From Amoebidium appalachense (taxonomy: Eukaryota > Ichthyosporea): a stretch of DNA of 64,000 nucleotides. Made by a program: the position numbers and the translations under genes. This document shows, one piece after another, positions 1-10,202 of this stretch. Location: the NCBI GenBank assembly GCA_963693365.1, contig CAVNZM010000006.1, positions 7,750,001 through 7,814,000 of the forward strand, read 5' to 3'. Under the pieces are notes generated by a model. The model searched no databases, was not told the DNA's origin, and saw only the letters and a program-made list of their open reading frames with translations. Positions within the stretch are counted from its first letter, which is position 1. Each line of letters starts with the position of its first letter.

Positions 1-161
1 ACGAAGGCAAGTACACTTGTGCTCTCTTTTGTGGTCCTGGTGCTCTCGGGAACTTTACCAGAATCTAAACAGATCCAGCCCAAGATCTAGGTGGTGCGTA
101 GCTAGCCAATCGGAGCTAACAACGGTGCGAGCTGTACCATAATCGGAGCCCCGATAGCCGG

Positions 162-171
162 AAATCAATCT
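162..171. repeat. Left target-site duplication of LINE copy 1
   Basis: The 10-base sequence aaatcaatct occurs here and again at 3760-3769, immediately outside both ends of the retrotransposon. A following g may extend it to 11 bases. Its position agrees with the 3' boundary found independently by comparison with the second element copy, which is homologous only from 63253 onward. Confidence 0.9.
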
Positions 172-367
172 GGGGGTTTACGCTGTTTACTCGAGGCAAA
201 GAGAACCAGTCTCAGGTATGGGGGGGGGGGTTTTGCTCGGAATATCCCCTCAGCGGTATATCATGATCACGTACATAGATGTCGGGTGGTGACTATATAT
301 CAGGGTTTACTTTCTCTACGAGACACCATAAAGACTACAAGGAGAAATCAATTAGTTGGGGTTCCCC

Positions 368-368
<1 letters not shown>

Positions 369-412
<44 letters not shown>

Positions 413-444
413 GGGCTCCCCTCGGGACACTCGGTATCAGCTGG

Positions 445-501
<57 letters not shown>

Positions 502-531
502 TGTGTGTGTGTGCGCGTGCGCTATAATTTT
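369..531 (-). repeat. Internal A-run and (CA)n tract in the LINE 3' region
   Basis: On the plus strand this reads as a T-run of about 40 bases (369-408), a short spacer, and then (TG)n from about 444. The same pair recurs at about 63451-63581 in the second copy, with slightly different repeat lengths. Confidence 0.9.
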
Positions 532-3500
532 GTAGTGATGTGTTTCTCAAGCCAATCAATACATCTAATAAACAGGTCGTAGTTACGCGTGTTTAGTATA
601 AAATCAAGGATGTTGTAATTTACAGGTAGGCTATCTTTCTGGGTGTCTGTTGTGAATGTGACGTGTGTGTGTTGCGGTATTATGTGGTCTATCAAACTAC
701 ATTTGGCGATACATGACCGGTTAAACTGGTGTGTGTGTGTGTTGTTTGGGCATGCAAATGATGCCACCTTATACTTATTAGATCTCCACTGTATAGCACG
801 TGTACAGTAAAAGCGTGGTAATTGATCAATAATACCATCAGCTAGAGAAAGACCAGTTCTACAGGAAGGTAATATGTATTTAGGTGTTATACACTTGCGA
901 GTGCCATATTTGGCAATATGGTTGAGGCGGTCAGTATATATAAAACGAGACATAAGGCTTAGTTTTTCAAGGTGTATGCTTTCATCGGGTCTAGTGTCGT
1001 GTGGTATCTTTTTCCATTTGTTATATTGCGTGATTATCTTGTGATTGTGTACATGTTTAATAAGTAAGTGGCAGTCCAAAGTCACACACACACTATTGCG
1101 GGGTTTATTTGTATTTGTGCCCAGGGGAGAAGGGGAGAGAGAGGGGAGGAAAGAGGGGAGAGGTGAGGAGGGGACAGGTCGGATAGAGAAGAGAGGGTGG
1201 GAGGGCAAATACTTCTTTAAGCGGCTTATGTGCTTATTGAATTTCAGCGCGAGATAGGATACTCTAGCAGCTATTGGGACCAGACCATATATCGAGAGCG
1301 TTACAGGCCCAGGTTTACAACAGTTGTTAGATAGAAAGGAGGCAACTTCTGCTTCAAGGAAATTTGCCAAGGGTTTAAGCGCTCTAGTTCTCTCTTTCTT
1401 GATCCAAGCGGCGAGAAGGGGTAAACCATATTCACATGCCGGGAAGACAAAAGTGCGAATAAATGTAAGTCTAATAGAAGGATGGAGGGGTGTGTCTTTA
1501 AAAATATTAGCCGAGAAGAAAGCTAACCGCTTACGAGCCAACTCTACCCTCTTTTCGACCATATGGGGAAACATAACACCAACAGAATCAACCGGAACAC
1601 CAAGATATTTGTATTCTGGAACTATAGGTACAGGTTTAGATGATAATGTAAATGTGTGTAAATTGTTAGCTATATCAGGTACAAGAACACCACATTTGTC
1701 TATGTTAAGGATCATAAGGTTTGCCTTGCACCACTCTGACACTACATCGAACAATCTTTGCAGGCGTCTAGGGGTACGGGCAAGGAGGGACAGATCATCA
1801 GCATAGAGAAGTGCAGGCGGAAAGTTATTAATAGGGTCATCGTTTTCGGCGTAAATCTTGACAGCCAAATCATCTATAAATAGGTTAAACAAAAAGGGGC
1901 TAAGCAATGAACCCTGCAAGAGACCTCTAGTACGAGCAAAACCATATGAAAGATGCCCATTAACCACAGCTCTACCATAGGTTTGAGACAAGAGTGCTTC
2001 TAACAGAACACCAATGCAGTGTGGTACACCCCGTGCAGCAAGCTTTTCCCATAGGAGACCAGGGGAGACAGAATCGTAAGCAGTTTTCCAATCAATAAAG
2101 CCAACATATTGTGCACCAACTTGCATAGAATCGTGCAGTGCCATTATTTGAACATAACATGAATTGTTTTTACGAAAAGCGGATTGGCATGGGTGTATGT
2201 GAAGAATAGATTGAAACCTAGGGTGATGTGCAAATAACCTAAGTAAGCAAGCTTCAAAGAATCTACGAACAACCTGGGTTAGTGTAATGGGGCGAAAGGA
2301 TGATATGGGGCCCTCAGAGTCCTTCTTAACTATGGGGATCACTAAGGTATCTAACCAAGATGACGGGACATGTCCACATTTAACACACCAAGAAAAGAGA
2401 GAGCTTAACATGATAGTAAGATCAGGTTTAATAGCACGATCACTTTCCTTTTGTGGGTAGGAGGGAACAAGGATTTTAAGAAACCCAGCAGGGAGTCCAT
2501 CAGGTCCACAAGACTTACTAGAGCTATAACTAGATATCACAGACCATATGGCATCGGGACTGAAAAAGGGGAGGATCGATTCTATGGGGATAGATGGGTC
2601 TACAGGCCACACAATAGGTTTCTGAGCGGGGGTCCTATCTTTAAACAGTTCCGAGAAATACTTATCAGAGTCTATGAGGGGGTCTCCAGTGGTATCACCA
2701 ATAATACGAGCAGGGGGGCCAAATCGATTCATACTAGCAAGCCGGCGCAAGCTTTCCTTTTGAGACAGGGGTTCACCTAGTCTAGCGGGAGTGGTGTTTG
2801 GTAACAAGAGAGCATCGGGATATTCCTTCCTACCACCGCCAGCATAATCACCGAGATCTATCAAATCATCAACAATAAAGTTAGTGCATGTATCTAGTAC
2901 GAGATGTGAATCTGGCCTGGCTTGTGCAGATTCTAATAGGCGCATATATATAGGGTGTTTCGTAGCATAGCATACACATACATCAACTCTACCCCACTGT
3001 GACTTAAGCTGGGATAGACGGAGGCGAAAGGTGGGAGGGGGAGGGGGGAGCAGATCAAGGGAGATCTTAGGTAGGAAAAGGATAGGAGAGTGGTCAGATG
3101 ACCTAGAGAGGTTAGGAGGGAGAGAGAGTTTTGACATGGTTGATGGCCAAAAGGCCACTCCCCAGTCGGTGTTGTGGGCATGGGATATTTGAGGGAACCG
3201 CAAAGTGTGACTTTGGACATACCTTGCTAAAGGGATAGCACGCTCCGGGGGCTTAGATGGGTACCCGACACTCACTTGCAGTGTGTCTGTGTGGTGGAGT
3301 CGCGTGTTAAAATCACCTAAAATAACAGTGGACATTGGTAACTGTGACAACTCGTGAGTCAATTCGACAACCGACATAGATGGTGGGTAATATACAAAAG
3401 TAAAAACATTAGAAAGAAACTCTATAGAAACTGAGAATTCCGTTTTTGCTACCGGTTTGCACTTCACTCTCACGTGTGGTGCGGCAAGTACAATAATGCC

Positions 3501-3716
3501 TCGGTTTTTCGCGTAACCGGGGTGTGTGGATGTGTCGACCAATGTAGAGTTGAATTTGTGGTGGTTTTTAAACTGTGTTTCGCAAATCACTGTAAACGTG
3601 TGGTTGTTTGTCTGTTGTTGTATGTAGCTGATTTTATCGTCGAGTGTCCCGGGGGGGAGGCCCTTTTGGGGGCCCAGTGTCCGAGCATTCCAGAAGAAGA
3701 AGGATAAATTAGGCAT
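522..3716 (-). CDS. Endonuclease/reverse transcriptase polyprotein of a LINE
   Basis: The open frame actually begins at 3800, but bases beyond 3759 are host DNA, so the first methionine inside the element is at 3716 (about 1064 residues). Endonuclease motifs in order are WNARTL, ICETQF, VYYPPS, LGDFNTR and SDHSPI, the usual APE set. RT motifs are FIDWKTAYDSV, GLLQGSLLSPFLFN and the catalytic LLYADDLSLLA box. A Cys/His-rich stretch (ACPNN, then H and C residues up to CIAKC) lies near the C-terminus. No RNase H domain is visible. The protein would nick target DNA and prime reverse transcription of its own RNA. Only about eight residues precede the first endonuclease motif, which suggests either a compact N-terminus or a slightly truncated 5' end. 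Confidence 0.93.
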   Translation of the reverse strand: MPNLSFFFWNARTLGPQKGLPPGTLDDKISYIQQQTNNHTFTVICETQFKNHHKFNSTLVDTSTHPGYAKNRGIIVLAAPHVRVKCKPVAKTEFSVSIEFLSNVFTFVYYPPSMSVVELTHELSQLPMSTVILGDFNTRLHHTDTLQVSVGYPSKPPERAIPLARYVQSHTLRFPQISHAHNTDWGVAFWPSTMSKLSLPPNLSRSSDHSPILFLPKISLDLLPPPPPTFRLRLSQLKSQWGRVDVCVCYATKHPIYMRLLESAQARPDSHLVLDTCTNFIVDDLIDLGDYAGGGRKEYPDALLLPNTTPARLGEPLSQKESLRRLASMNRFGPPARIIGDTTGDPLIDSDKYFSELFKDRTPAQKPIVWPVDPSIPIESILPFFSPDAIWSVISSYSSSKSCGPDGLPAGFLKILVPSYPQKESDRAIKPDLTIMLSSLFSWCVKCGHVPSSWLDTLVIPIVKKDSEGPISSFRPITLTQVVRRFFEACLLRLFAHHPRFQSILHIHPCQSAFRKNNSCYVQIMALHDSMQVGAQYVGFIDWKTAYDSVSPGLLWEKLAARGVPHCIGVLLEALLSQTYGRAVVNGHLSYGFARTRGLLQGSLLSPFLFNLFIDDLAVKIYAENDDPINNFPPALLYADDLSLLARTPRRLQRLFDVVSEWCKANLMILNIDKCGVLVPDIANNLHTFTLSSKPVPIVPEYKYLGVPVDSVGVMFPHMVEKRVELARKRLAFFSANIFKDTPLHPSIRLTFIRTFVFPACEYGLPLLAAWIKKERTRALKPLANFLEAEVASFLSNNCCKPGPVTLSIYGLVPIAARVSYLALKFNKHISRLKKYLPSHPLFSIRPVPSSPLPSFLPSLSPSPLGTNTNKPRNSVCVTLDCHLLIKHVHNHKIITQYNKWKKIPHDTRPDESIHLEKLSLMSRFIYTDRLNHIAKYGTRKCITPKYILPSCRTGLSLADGIIDQLPRFYCTRAIQWRSNKYKVASFACPNNTHTHQFNRSCIAKCSLIDHIIPQHTHVTFTTDTQKDSLPVNYNILDFILNTRNYDLFIRCIDWLEKHITTKL

Positions 3717-3758
3717 CGGTTTGGTCCGACACCTGTGGACCAAACCGATGCCTAATTT
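3706..3758. other. Perfect 22-bp hairpin at the LINE 5' terminus
   Basis: Arms 3706-3727 and 3737-3758 are exact reverse complements separated by a 9-base loop. The outer edge coincides with the element's 5' boundary next to the target-site duplication. The first in-element ATG (3716-3714) lies inside the inner arm. This could be a real 5' UTR structure, or a fold-back made when reverse transcription ended. Confidence 0.9.
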
Positions 3759-3759
3759 A

Positions 3760-3769
3760 AAATCAATCT
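3760..3769. repeat. Right target-site duplication of LINE copy 1
   Basis: Second copy of aaatcaatct, directly outside the 5' end of the minus-strand element. It matches 162-171. Confidence 0.9.
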
Positions 3770-4223
3770 GATCGGATAGCCAAGTAACTAAGAAACACAC
3801 GTATTTACACAGATCTCTCTAACAAAGACCAAAAACACCTAAAATAGAACTAAGGAGTGAGTGAGATATCATTACACACATTATTTATTCTGAAACATGC
3901 AAGTACTTAAAAACAAATTTCCAACTGCATTACCGGAAGACGTTGTGTTATAAAGATCATAGAAAAACAGGTCGAAGCCACGTGCACGTACGGCCCCAGC
4001 CATTTAGGAGTTAAACACATGTTATAAAAAAACATATTAACATATTAGATCTACCTGACTATTCAGATTTCTTCCTTCTCCACAGTCTGCTTGCGACGGC
4101 ATGTTTGTGGGTGTGATGTTTTGCGTGTGTGTGTGCGCACGCGTGTGCATGTGCGTGACATTGCAGCTCAGCAGCCTGACCGTATATACACGTGTCCATG
4201 CGTGTGTGAGATGGGGGCACAAC
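3770..4223. other. Host DNA between LINE and BTB exon
   Basis: This region is AT-rich, with GT-rich sequence at about 4100-4160. It should contain the first intron of the minus-strand BTB gene. I found no phase-compatible second exon here. The only acceptor with a short open continuation (near 4083 on the minus strand) runs into a stop within a few codons. Confidence 0.5.
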
Positions 4224-4394
4224 CATTATGACGCGGTGAACTCTGAAGGCCTTTTGTGTTCCGTCTCTAGCCGTTGCCTTCAGCGTGAGGTCACACAGCC
4301 GACCCTCCTGGTAGTAACGCCCATAGCGCTCACGGGCCTTGCGCAACATGTCTGTTCCCGGCGAAGTAAAGAAGTTGGGAAGAGGGGCTGCCAT
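4224..4394 (-). CDS. First exon of a BTB/POZ-domain protein (partial)
   Basis: From an ATG at 4394 the minus strand encodes 57 residues containing MLRKARERYGRYYQEGRLCD and then LTLKA, followed by KAFRVHRVIM. This is the start of a BTB/POZ fold: a hydrophobic segment, G-R-L-C-D-x-T-L, then F-x-x-H-R-x-x-x. A donor (GTTGTG) follows the last codon in phase 0. BTB domains mediate dimerisation and often recruit cullin-3 ubiquitin ligases; which subtype this is cannot be told. The remaining exons would lie at lower coordinates, where a LINE is inserted, so the gene is either interrupted by a very long intron or broken. Confidence 0.6.
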
Positions 4395-4990
4395 TTTTCT
4401 AGATCTCGAGCGCTCGGCCTCACGGTTTGCTTTGTTTGTTGGGCGATGTAATCAGCAACAGTATTATTCGTGTAAGCTTAATGGGCGTGTGTGCTGTATG
4501 TTTTGTGTGTGCGTGTGTGTGTGTGTGTGTGTGTGAAAAAAGAAGAGTATACAGTCAAACGGCAAAACTTGTGTTGAAAAACTGGTGGTGGTGGTGGTGA
4601 CGTGGTGGTCACGAGATCTTCGATAATCATAAGGTGATCATCAGCGTTATTATAAAAGACCATGTCGGAAGCTTTTTGGCACATAAATTATGTACAAGAA
4701 CGCCTGCAAATAGATGTGTTAGGCAAAGTGTACAACTGTGAAAGCACAAACACAAGCTGTGGCTTTAAATATGGTTTGCCTGTGAGTGTGCTTATTCCGG
4801 AATACTGCACGTACATATGTACATACATTGTGTGTGTAGAGCAGGGTCTGATTGGGGCGGAAGTTGATCCAAATAGCACTCGAAGTTGATTGGCAGGCGT
4901 TCGCGCCAAAACCAGGGGTTGCCAAGAGTATGGCGGCATAACCAACAAAACCCAAAATGCAGTCGTAAAATCCGAAAGTCTTAACTAATA
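4395..4990. other. Upstream region of the BTB exon, no gene seen
   Basis: This stretch contains a short (TG)n tract at about 4507-4534 and otherwise unique sequence. I see no convincing exon. It would hold the promoter of the minus-strand BTB gene if that gene is real. Confidence 0.4.
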
Positions 4991-5473
4991 TTTCTCTTGA
5001 CTGGGATTTATTGATCAGTGGTCCAGTGGATTTGAAGGCAACGTGCGACCACAGGCTACATGACCACCAAAATAACCGACTTCGAAAGAGCCACAGCGAT
5101 GAAATAAAAATTAAAACAACAAGTGACCAAAGGACACCAGCGGGCAAAGGTACAAGTGCACGTGTATGCGTGAAACTAGTTTGCTCCAACTAGTCATATG
5201 CAGCGATGATGACCAGGCCACACTCCGCAAGAAGACATCATTACTGCTGCCCCCCAACAGGCCCCCCTCAAAACCTACCGGGGCACAGCAAGCAAGTCAG
5301 CCTTTTAAAGAGCAATGCAGACCAAATCTGAGCGAGAAAACAATCTCCATGGGCCCGTCCCCTAGAAAACCCGCAGAAGCTGTCTCTAACTCTTTGATAA
5401 GGTGGCCTAATTGTGGCAGGACACACAGGAAAACACAACTACAGAATGCATGCAAGCAAACCCAGTCATTGCC
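4991..5473. repeat. 483-bp dispersed repeat, copy 1
   Basis: Nearly identical, in the same orientation and at the same length, to 62068-62550. Identity starts at tttctcttgactggg and stops after cattgcc in both copies; flanks are unrelated. Near the ends the sequences TTGACTGGG and, reversed, ATGACTGGG form an imperfect inverted pair (about 13 of 16 positions). A MITE-like DNA element is therefore possible, but no clear target-site duplication was found. Short open frames inside it match no family I recognise. Confidence 0.85.
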
Positions 5474-5888
5474 ATACTGCTGAAGGCTGAAAACACGGCA
5501 GCCACAAGGAAAGCTCCTCGACGACCCAGTAGCTACCCCTCCACTCACGCAGCGCAGAAGCAGTTGAAGAAGTTGCAGCAGCCCATCGCCATTAGCTCGC
5601 GTAGAAGCGTAGATAGCGTGTAGAAGTCACCGTAAGTTGCAGTGGGCCACCAGATGTCGAAGAAACCACTCCTCAAGCGAGAAACTCTGCGGAAGGGAGA
5701 TGTCCCCACACTCTCACAACAGTAGGAATAGACAAGGCCGCACTACACACACACAGTGTCACGTTCCCCTGAGTGGGACCCCTTCCCACCACAAAAAGCG
5801 CGTTACCACTATGTTCATTGTGGTGTCAAAATATCTGTTTAGAAAAGGCGGAGCTTTCTCAGGTCCTATAATTCGTGTAGAGTCCCAG

Positions 5889-5938
<50 letters not shown>

Positions 5939-6676
5939 TATATATATATATATATATATCATTACATTTGCAGATCTAGGTTCAAAAAGTTTCTTCATAG
6001 AAAATTCCGGTTCATGCCCAATCCCTCTCGCAGCTGAAAACTACTCTGTGTAGCCGCAAAGAGAAAGTAGTTAACACAAATTCCTGTTGCCCAAATCAGA
6101 GGAGCTGATTTGGATCCTTTTAATCAAGCTGCAGCCCGGACTGCTGTCTAGCTTAAGTGCCAGTGGAAAGGCCTTGCAGGCCTTTTTATAACGGCATAGA
6201 CGCAGCTTCCCTGCAGCCGTAATGACGTCGACGGCAACTTGTTGATTGGCTTCGGGCCCAGCCCATGCCAATCCCCGCTTGCTCTCCTCTGCACCAGTGC
6301 AGGGGAACATATGCACATTCACAATGTACAAACATCTCTCTACACACAACGGCACTCAATATATATTACTAATACTACTACAACCAGTAAGGTTTAGTCT
6401 TTGGACCATTGTGTTTCCGAGTACATGTGCTACCCACTCTCCACTTATGCACATTAATAAACACATCTGTCTGCCATCTTTTAACCCTCCTCTAGGCTCC
6501 CTATCCGTTGGTTAACGTTAAGACGGGCCTGCAACTCACGTTTCTAAGGCCATGATTGGATACGAACCTCGTGAAGATTTTTTAATTAGCAAACACTTGT
6601 GTTTATACTCTGCATGGAACGGTGCACTAAATAGTTAAACCGGAACTAACCAGTACCTGGTTATGAGTTCTCGATT

Positions 6677-6895
6677 GTGGCCCACCCTCACGGGGCCACT
6701 GTTAGGATCATGATATCGATATGGTGCCCCACAGGCCCGTGTGCATATCTTCCGATCATCACTGATCACCAACGTAGACTGGTGTGCACAGCATTCCTTG
6801 CTAAGGGAGGGAGTGTACACGATTGTGCCATACACAACCATGTCTACACAGCTTGTGGCGTGGACGCTATGCACGCAGGAGAGTCCTTATTGTAG
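6677..6895 (+). pseudogene. Possible DDE-type transposase fragment
   Basis: An open frame of 72 codons contains ITDHQRRLVC, then about six residues and KGGSVHDCAI. The spacing resembles the D...R and G-S-x-H-D block of PIF/Harbinger-type DDE transposases. Nothing else of such a protein, and no terminal inverted repeats, could be recognised around it. This is inference from one short motif; chance is a real alternative. Confidence 0.22.
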
Positions 6896-7182
6896 GAATG
6901 ACTCGCGCTGAAGCACTTCATTCAAGCCTCCAAGCCCAAGTTATTACTGCACTACATTATATTTCCATTTCTTTTTTAAAATTAATTGGTGTACGTTTGG
7001 TTCGGCACTGGTAACCGTGTTTCATAATAGTTATAGGCTTGCAGCCTGCGCAGGCGGGCTGGGGCTTGGTGATCTGGTGGCGGCGGCGGTTGTTGTGTCT
7101 TTTTCCTTTTCTTTTCTAGATCTTTTTTGGTTCTTTCCTTTTTATTTTAGTTTATTTTTTATTTATTTCTTCGGGCGGGGGA

Positions 7183-7832
7183 GGGGGGGGGGGGGGGGGG
7201 GAGGGGGGAAAGATCATAGTTTTTTTCAAAGGTTTGCACCCGACCATAATGATAAAGCCAGAGCCAAGAATTTGTAGCACTAGGATGAGGATTCAGGATC
7301 ATATTCACAGCTCGTTGAACAGAACCGCATATGCATGAGCGCGGATAAAAGTGATGATAGTAGCAAGAGTAGTGGCATGCGGGTTTGTGCTACTGGCAGC
7401 ATGGTGGCCAGCATGGTTGCGCTCCCTATTTCTTTGTGGTGCACTTGATGGTGGCGGTGGTGGTGACGGAGGGAGGAAGGTGGAGTGGGTTGCCACGGGG
7501 GGGGGAGGAGGCGGGGAGGGAGGCGGGGAGGGGAGGCCGGGGGGGGGGGAAGGGGGGGAGGGGGGGAGGGGACAGGAAAAATCAGCCTGCAGAAAAAGGG
7601 GGGGGGGGGGGGAGGAGGGGGGGGGGGGGGGGGGGGGGTCATCCGAACACTATGCACATGTTTACGTGAGCGGGCGAAGTTTAAGTTATAGCTATGGTAG
7701 CCATACAGGGTGCCTAGGCAAAGTTGATACTCGATGAATGCCAGCTGAAACTCAACCCTTCCTCTGCCTCCCCCCACCCCCCCCCCCCCCTGTTCCCTTC
7801 CCCCCTCCCTCCCTCCCTCCCCCCCCTCCCCC

Positions 7833-7879
<47 letters not shown>

Positions 7880-7936
7880 GTGACACACACACATCGTGAG
7901 ACACACACACGCCACACACGTGCACACGCACACACG

Positions 7937-7967
<31 letters not shown>

Positions 7968-8076
7968 CCACCCACACACACACACCGTTTACACACACAC
8001 ACATATGCACATACACACACACACATGGCATGCGCGCGCACGTGTGCACGCACACACACACACACAGACACACACA

Positions 8077-8131
<55 letters not shown>
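7183..8131. repeat. Low-complexity block: G-runs, GGA-rich DNA, (CA)n
   Basis: G-runs and (GGA)-type sequence occupy 7183-7210 and 7498-7639. C/CCCT-rich DNA lies at about 7766-7835, followed by CA-dominated repeats with CG and TA interruptions from 7836 to 8131. It has no coding potential beyond repeat-derived frames. Confidence 0.9.
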
Positions 8132-8197
8132 GGCACCGCCACCACTAGCAGGAACTAATTTAGCAACTACCACCACCCGGTACCACTCACCCCGAGT

Positions 8198-8440
8198 TTT
8201 TTTTTTTCAGTTTATTTTACCCCGCCTCCCGGCAGGGCCCCTTAGGGGTTCCTCGTAGGAACTCAGGCTACCTTCCATTAAGCACCGACTGTACATACCC
8301 GGGCTATCTAGGCCGCCGAATGGTGCCACATCGGCTAAGCTAACACACCTTTACCGATCAGTAGCTCCTATTAGTAGTTACCAGTATTATATCATATACA
8401 AACATAGCCGAAGAAAGTTTACCCCAGCCCAGTGGTGCAA
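8198..8440 (-). mobile_element. Diverged 3'-end relic of an RT-RNase H LINE
   Basis: A T-run at about 8197-8207 is followed by sequence that aligns in patches with the 3' untranslated region of the element at 10203-14106. Shared blocks in the same order are gcaccgac.gtaca (8282 versus 10283), ggctaagctaa or its equivalent (about 8333 versus 10334), and taccccagcc (about 8422 versus 10390). This fits a short, strongly 5'-truncated insertion of a related family on the minus strand. No target-site duplication could be identified. Confidence 0.55.
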
Positions 8441-8465
8441 AAGAAAATCTGCATAGGGTTGCTGG

Positions 8466-8694
8466 ATGTTGCGCGAGACAAAGAATATGGACGTTTGCTC
8501 TATCATTGCCTACGGCAAGCCTGAGGAGCCTGCATGCAAAAAGTACCTCCGCAGCATTGATTTTTTTTTTTTTTTTTTTTTTTTTCCCCAGAAAAAAGAG
8601 CTACCTCAACAACAACGTACCTGAAGTTTGGCTTGGGAGAAAAGATACGAAAGGAGACACCGCGGAGACGCCTACGTGCTCTGTGCAGGACCTG
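8466..8694 (+). CDS. Candidate two-exon gene fragment, unknown product
   Basis: Exon 8466-8542 begins with ATG and ends AA|GTACCT. After a 49-base intron with a T-run and CCCCAG acceptor, exon 8592-8694 continues in phase and ends at a good donor (CTG|GTAAGG). The joined frame encodes about 60 residues, including IIAYGKPEEPACKK and SYLNNNVPEVWLGRKDT. I recognise no family and found no further exon downstream. The intron is much shorter than others in this window. It may be a gene remnant or chance. Confidence 0.28.
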
Positions 8695-9384
8695 GTAAGG
8701 TAGAATTTACATGGGTGATGATACGTAGTATTTGTGCTCCTGGGTCGAATTTATTTCTTGCCTATTGAATAGGTTAGAGCCCAGAAATGAGTTGAGTTAT
8801 GTTCTGGGACTTCATGGTACGTAAGCTGGAAAACTAGCAGGTGCAAAATCTCAGAAATACTTGCACAGACGTGTAACGTGGGTTACACAAACCAGGAGCC
8901 TCCGTGAGTGAGCACACCTAGCAGGGCACATCCTCCAAGTTGCACAAAATTCACACACCATGGTTTTTTCTAACTTTGACCTGTGTAATCAGCACTGAAA
9001 TCTTGTCACGGTGTCTTACGTGAAAGGCATGCTGGTTTTATTGATGCGCATTGGTGTGAAGCTGTTTAGATTGACGGCATGGAAGAAAGCAATTTTTTTT
9101 AAAAAAAAAACACTAATTCGTTGCCAAATTGCACATCGTCAACTCATGCGAACTTGAACGTTGAACTTGTGGCTTCTGCTAATCATTTGCTATGTGATTA
9201 GAAGAGAGTACCAATCTCGTGCCCAAATCGACCATTCCCAACATTTTGCACTTGAACATTCCGAACACAGCCGAAAAATTATCAAGAAAATTCTTTAAAT
9301 TTAAATATACACCCACCGACCACCACATGATATCATATCAAAATCTCCAGCTGTTCCATAGCTGGCTATAAAATTGAACTAAGC

Positions 9385-9430
<46 letters not shown>

Positions 9431-10186
9431 AAAGGGGGGGGGGGGGGGGGGGGGGGTGCAACGGCAGCTAATTGGCAAGCCCTCCCCTCCCTCCCCCCTT
9501 CCTGCCTCCCCTCTTTATCCGTCCACCTCAGCCACACCCTCCAACCACCACCACCACCACCATTCCCGGCACCCTTTATTAACCCTTCCCCGTTCCACAC
9601 CCTCCGTGGAATAAAATGCTTACTGTTAGTAACTTACTTTACAACTGACAGCACCCATGGCCCGGCCTGTGCTGTCGCCCTGAATTCTCGACAAATAAAA
9701 GAACTTAACAGGTTTGTTCATGCATACCGTAGTTCATACCATAGCACTGCACTGGCAGCAAATAGAGGCTTGGTCGTTCTTAAAATTCTCCATCCCTGGG
9801 TCCATTTACCCCCTTTCCCCCCCCCCCCCCCCCCCCCCCCCCCCGCTCCCCTCCCTTACCACCGTGTTTTGCGCGCGTGCGCGCGCGCGTGTGTGTGTGT
9901 CAGTGACACGGCATTGTGTGTGCAACTGTACAAGTGTGTGTGTGTCACGTGTATGTATGCGTGTGTGTGTGTGCGTGCGTGCGTGTGAGTGTGCGCGTGT
10001 GTGCTTGCGCGTGCACGTGTGTCCGCATGTGCACGCTTGCACATGTGTGCGTGTGTTTGCGAGTATTGTGGGACGGACTGTACACCTCCGGCCCGATCCC
10101 TGTGTGACCGGGAGCGCTATGCCACATACTTGAGTCGGATTCGGGTATAAAACCCGACGCACCGCTCATTTCTGGCAGATCCTTGC
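8695..10186. other. Intergenic, no gene seen
   Basis: This is mostly unique AT-balanced sequence to 9386. It is followed by the C/A/G run at 9387-9456, a C/T-rich stretch, a C-run at about 9819-9844, and a GT-rich imperfect repeat at about 9881-10062 with many CG steps. No exon or RNA gene was recognised. Confidence 0.6.
9387..9456. repeat. Compound homopolymer C-run, A-run, G-run
   Basis: About 34 C are followed directly by about 13 A and then about 23 G. The C and G blocks are complementary, so one strand could fold into a long hairpin with an A loop. Confidence 0.9.
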
Positions 10187-10202
10187 ATGCGCACAGACTG
10201 CA
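10187..10202. repeat. Left target-site duplication of LINE 2
   Basis: atgcgcacagactgca occurs here and at 14107-14122, exactly flanking the T-run end and the truncated end of the element. Confidence 0.95.

Larger units (their letters stand above)
172..3759 (-). mobile_element. APE-type non-LTR retrotransposon, apparently intact
   Basis: The element is about 3.59 kb, lies on the minus strand and is bounded by 10-bp target-site duplications (162-171 and 3760-3769). It carries one long open frame with an apurinic-endonuclease-like domain followed by a reverse transcriptase. In element orientation the 3' region after the stop codon holds a (CA)n tract (about 444-531), an A-run (369-408), and then about 197 further bases ending in taaaccccc. 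That post-A segment is also present in the second copy (63253-64000), so it belongs to the element and the A-run is internal. No separate ORF1 is visible. The 5' end begins with a perfect hairpin. Lack of stops and near-identity with the other copy indicate recent mobility. Confidence 0.95.
5474..8197. other. Gene-poor region with simple repeats
   Basis: The segment holds (CA)n at 5891-5935 running into (TA)n at 5938-5959, otherwise unique sequence to about 7060, and then purine- and CA-dominated low-complexity DNA. Apart from a possible transposase relic at 6677-6895 I see no supported gene. The long frames here are translations of CA, TG or G repeats. Confidence 0.6.

Noticed and set aside
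172-180. gggggttta at the LINE boundary as a telomere-like repeat
   Set aside because: Only one unit is present and it belongs to the element's 3' terminus in both copies.
7280-8176. Long frames translating to Cys-Val, Thr-His or Pro-rich repeats (also at 14425, 20973, 23179, 38592 and many others)
   Set aside because: They are direct translations of CA, TG, GA and C/G repeats on either strand and show no codon-level constraint.
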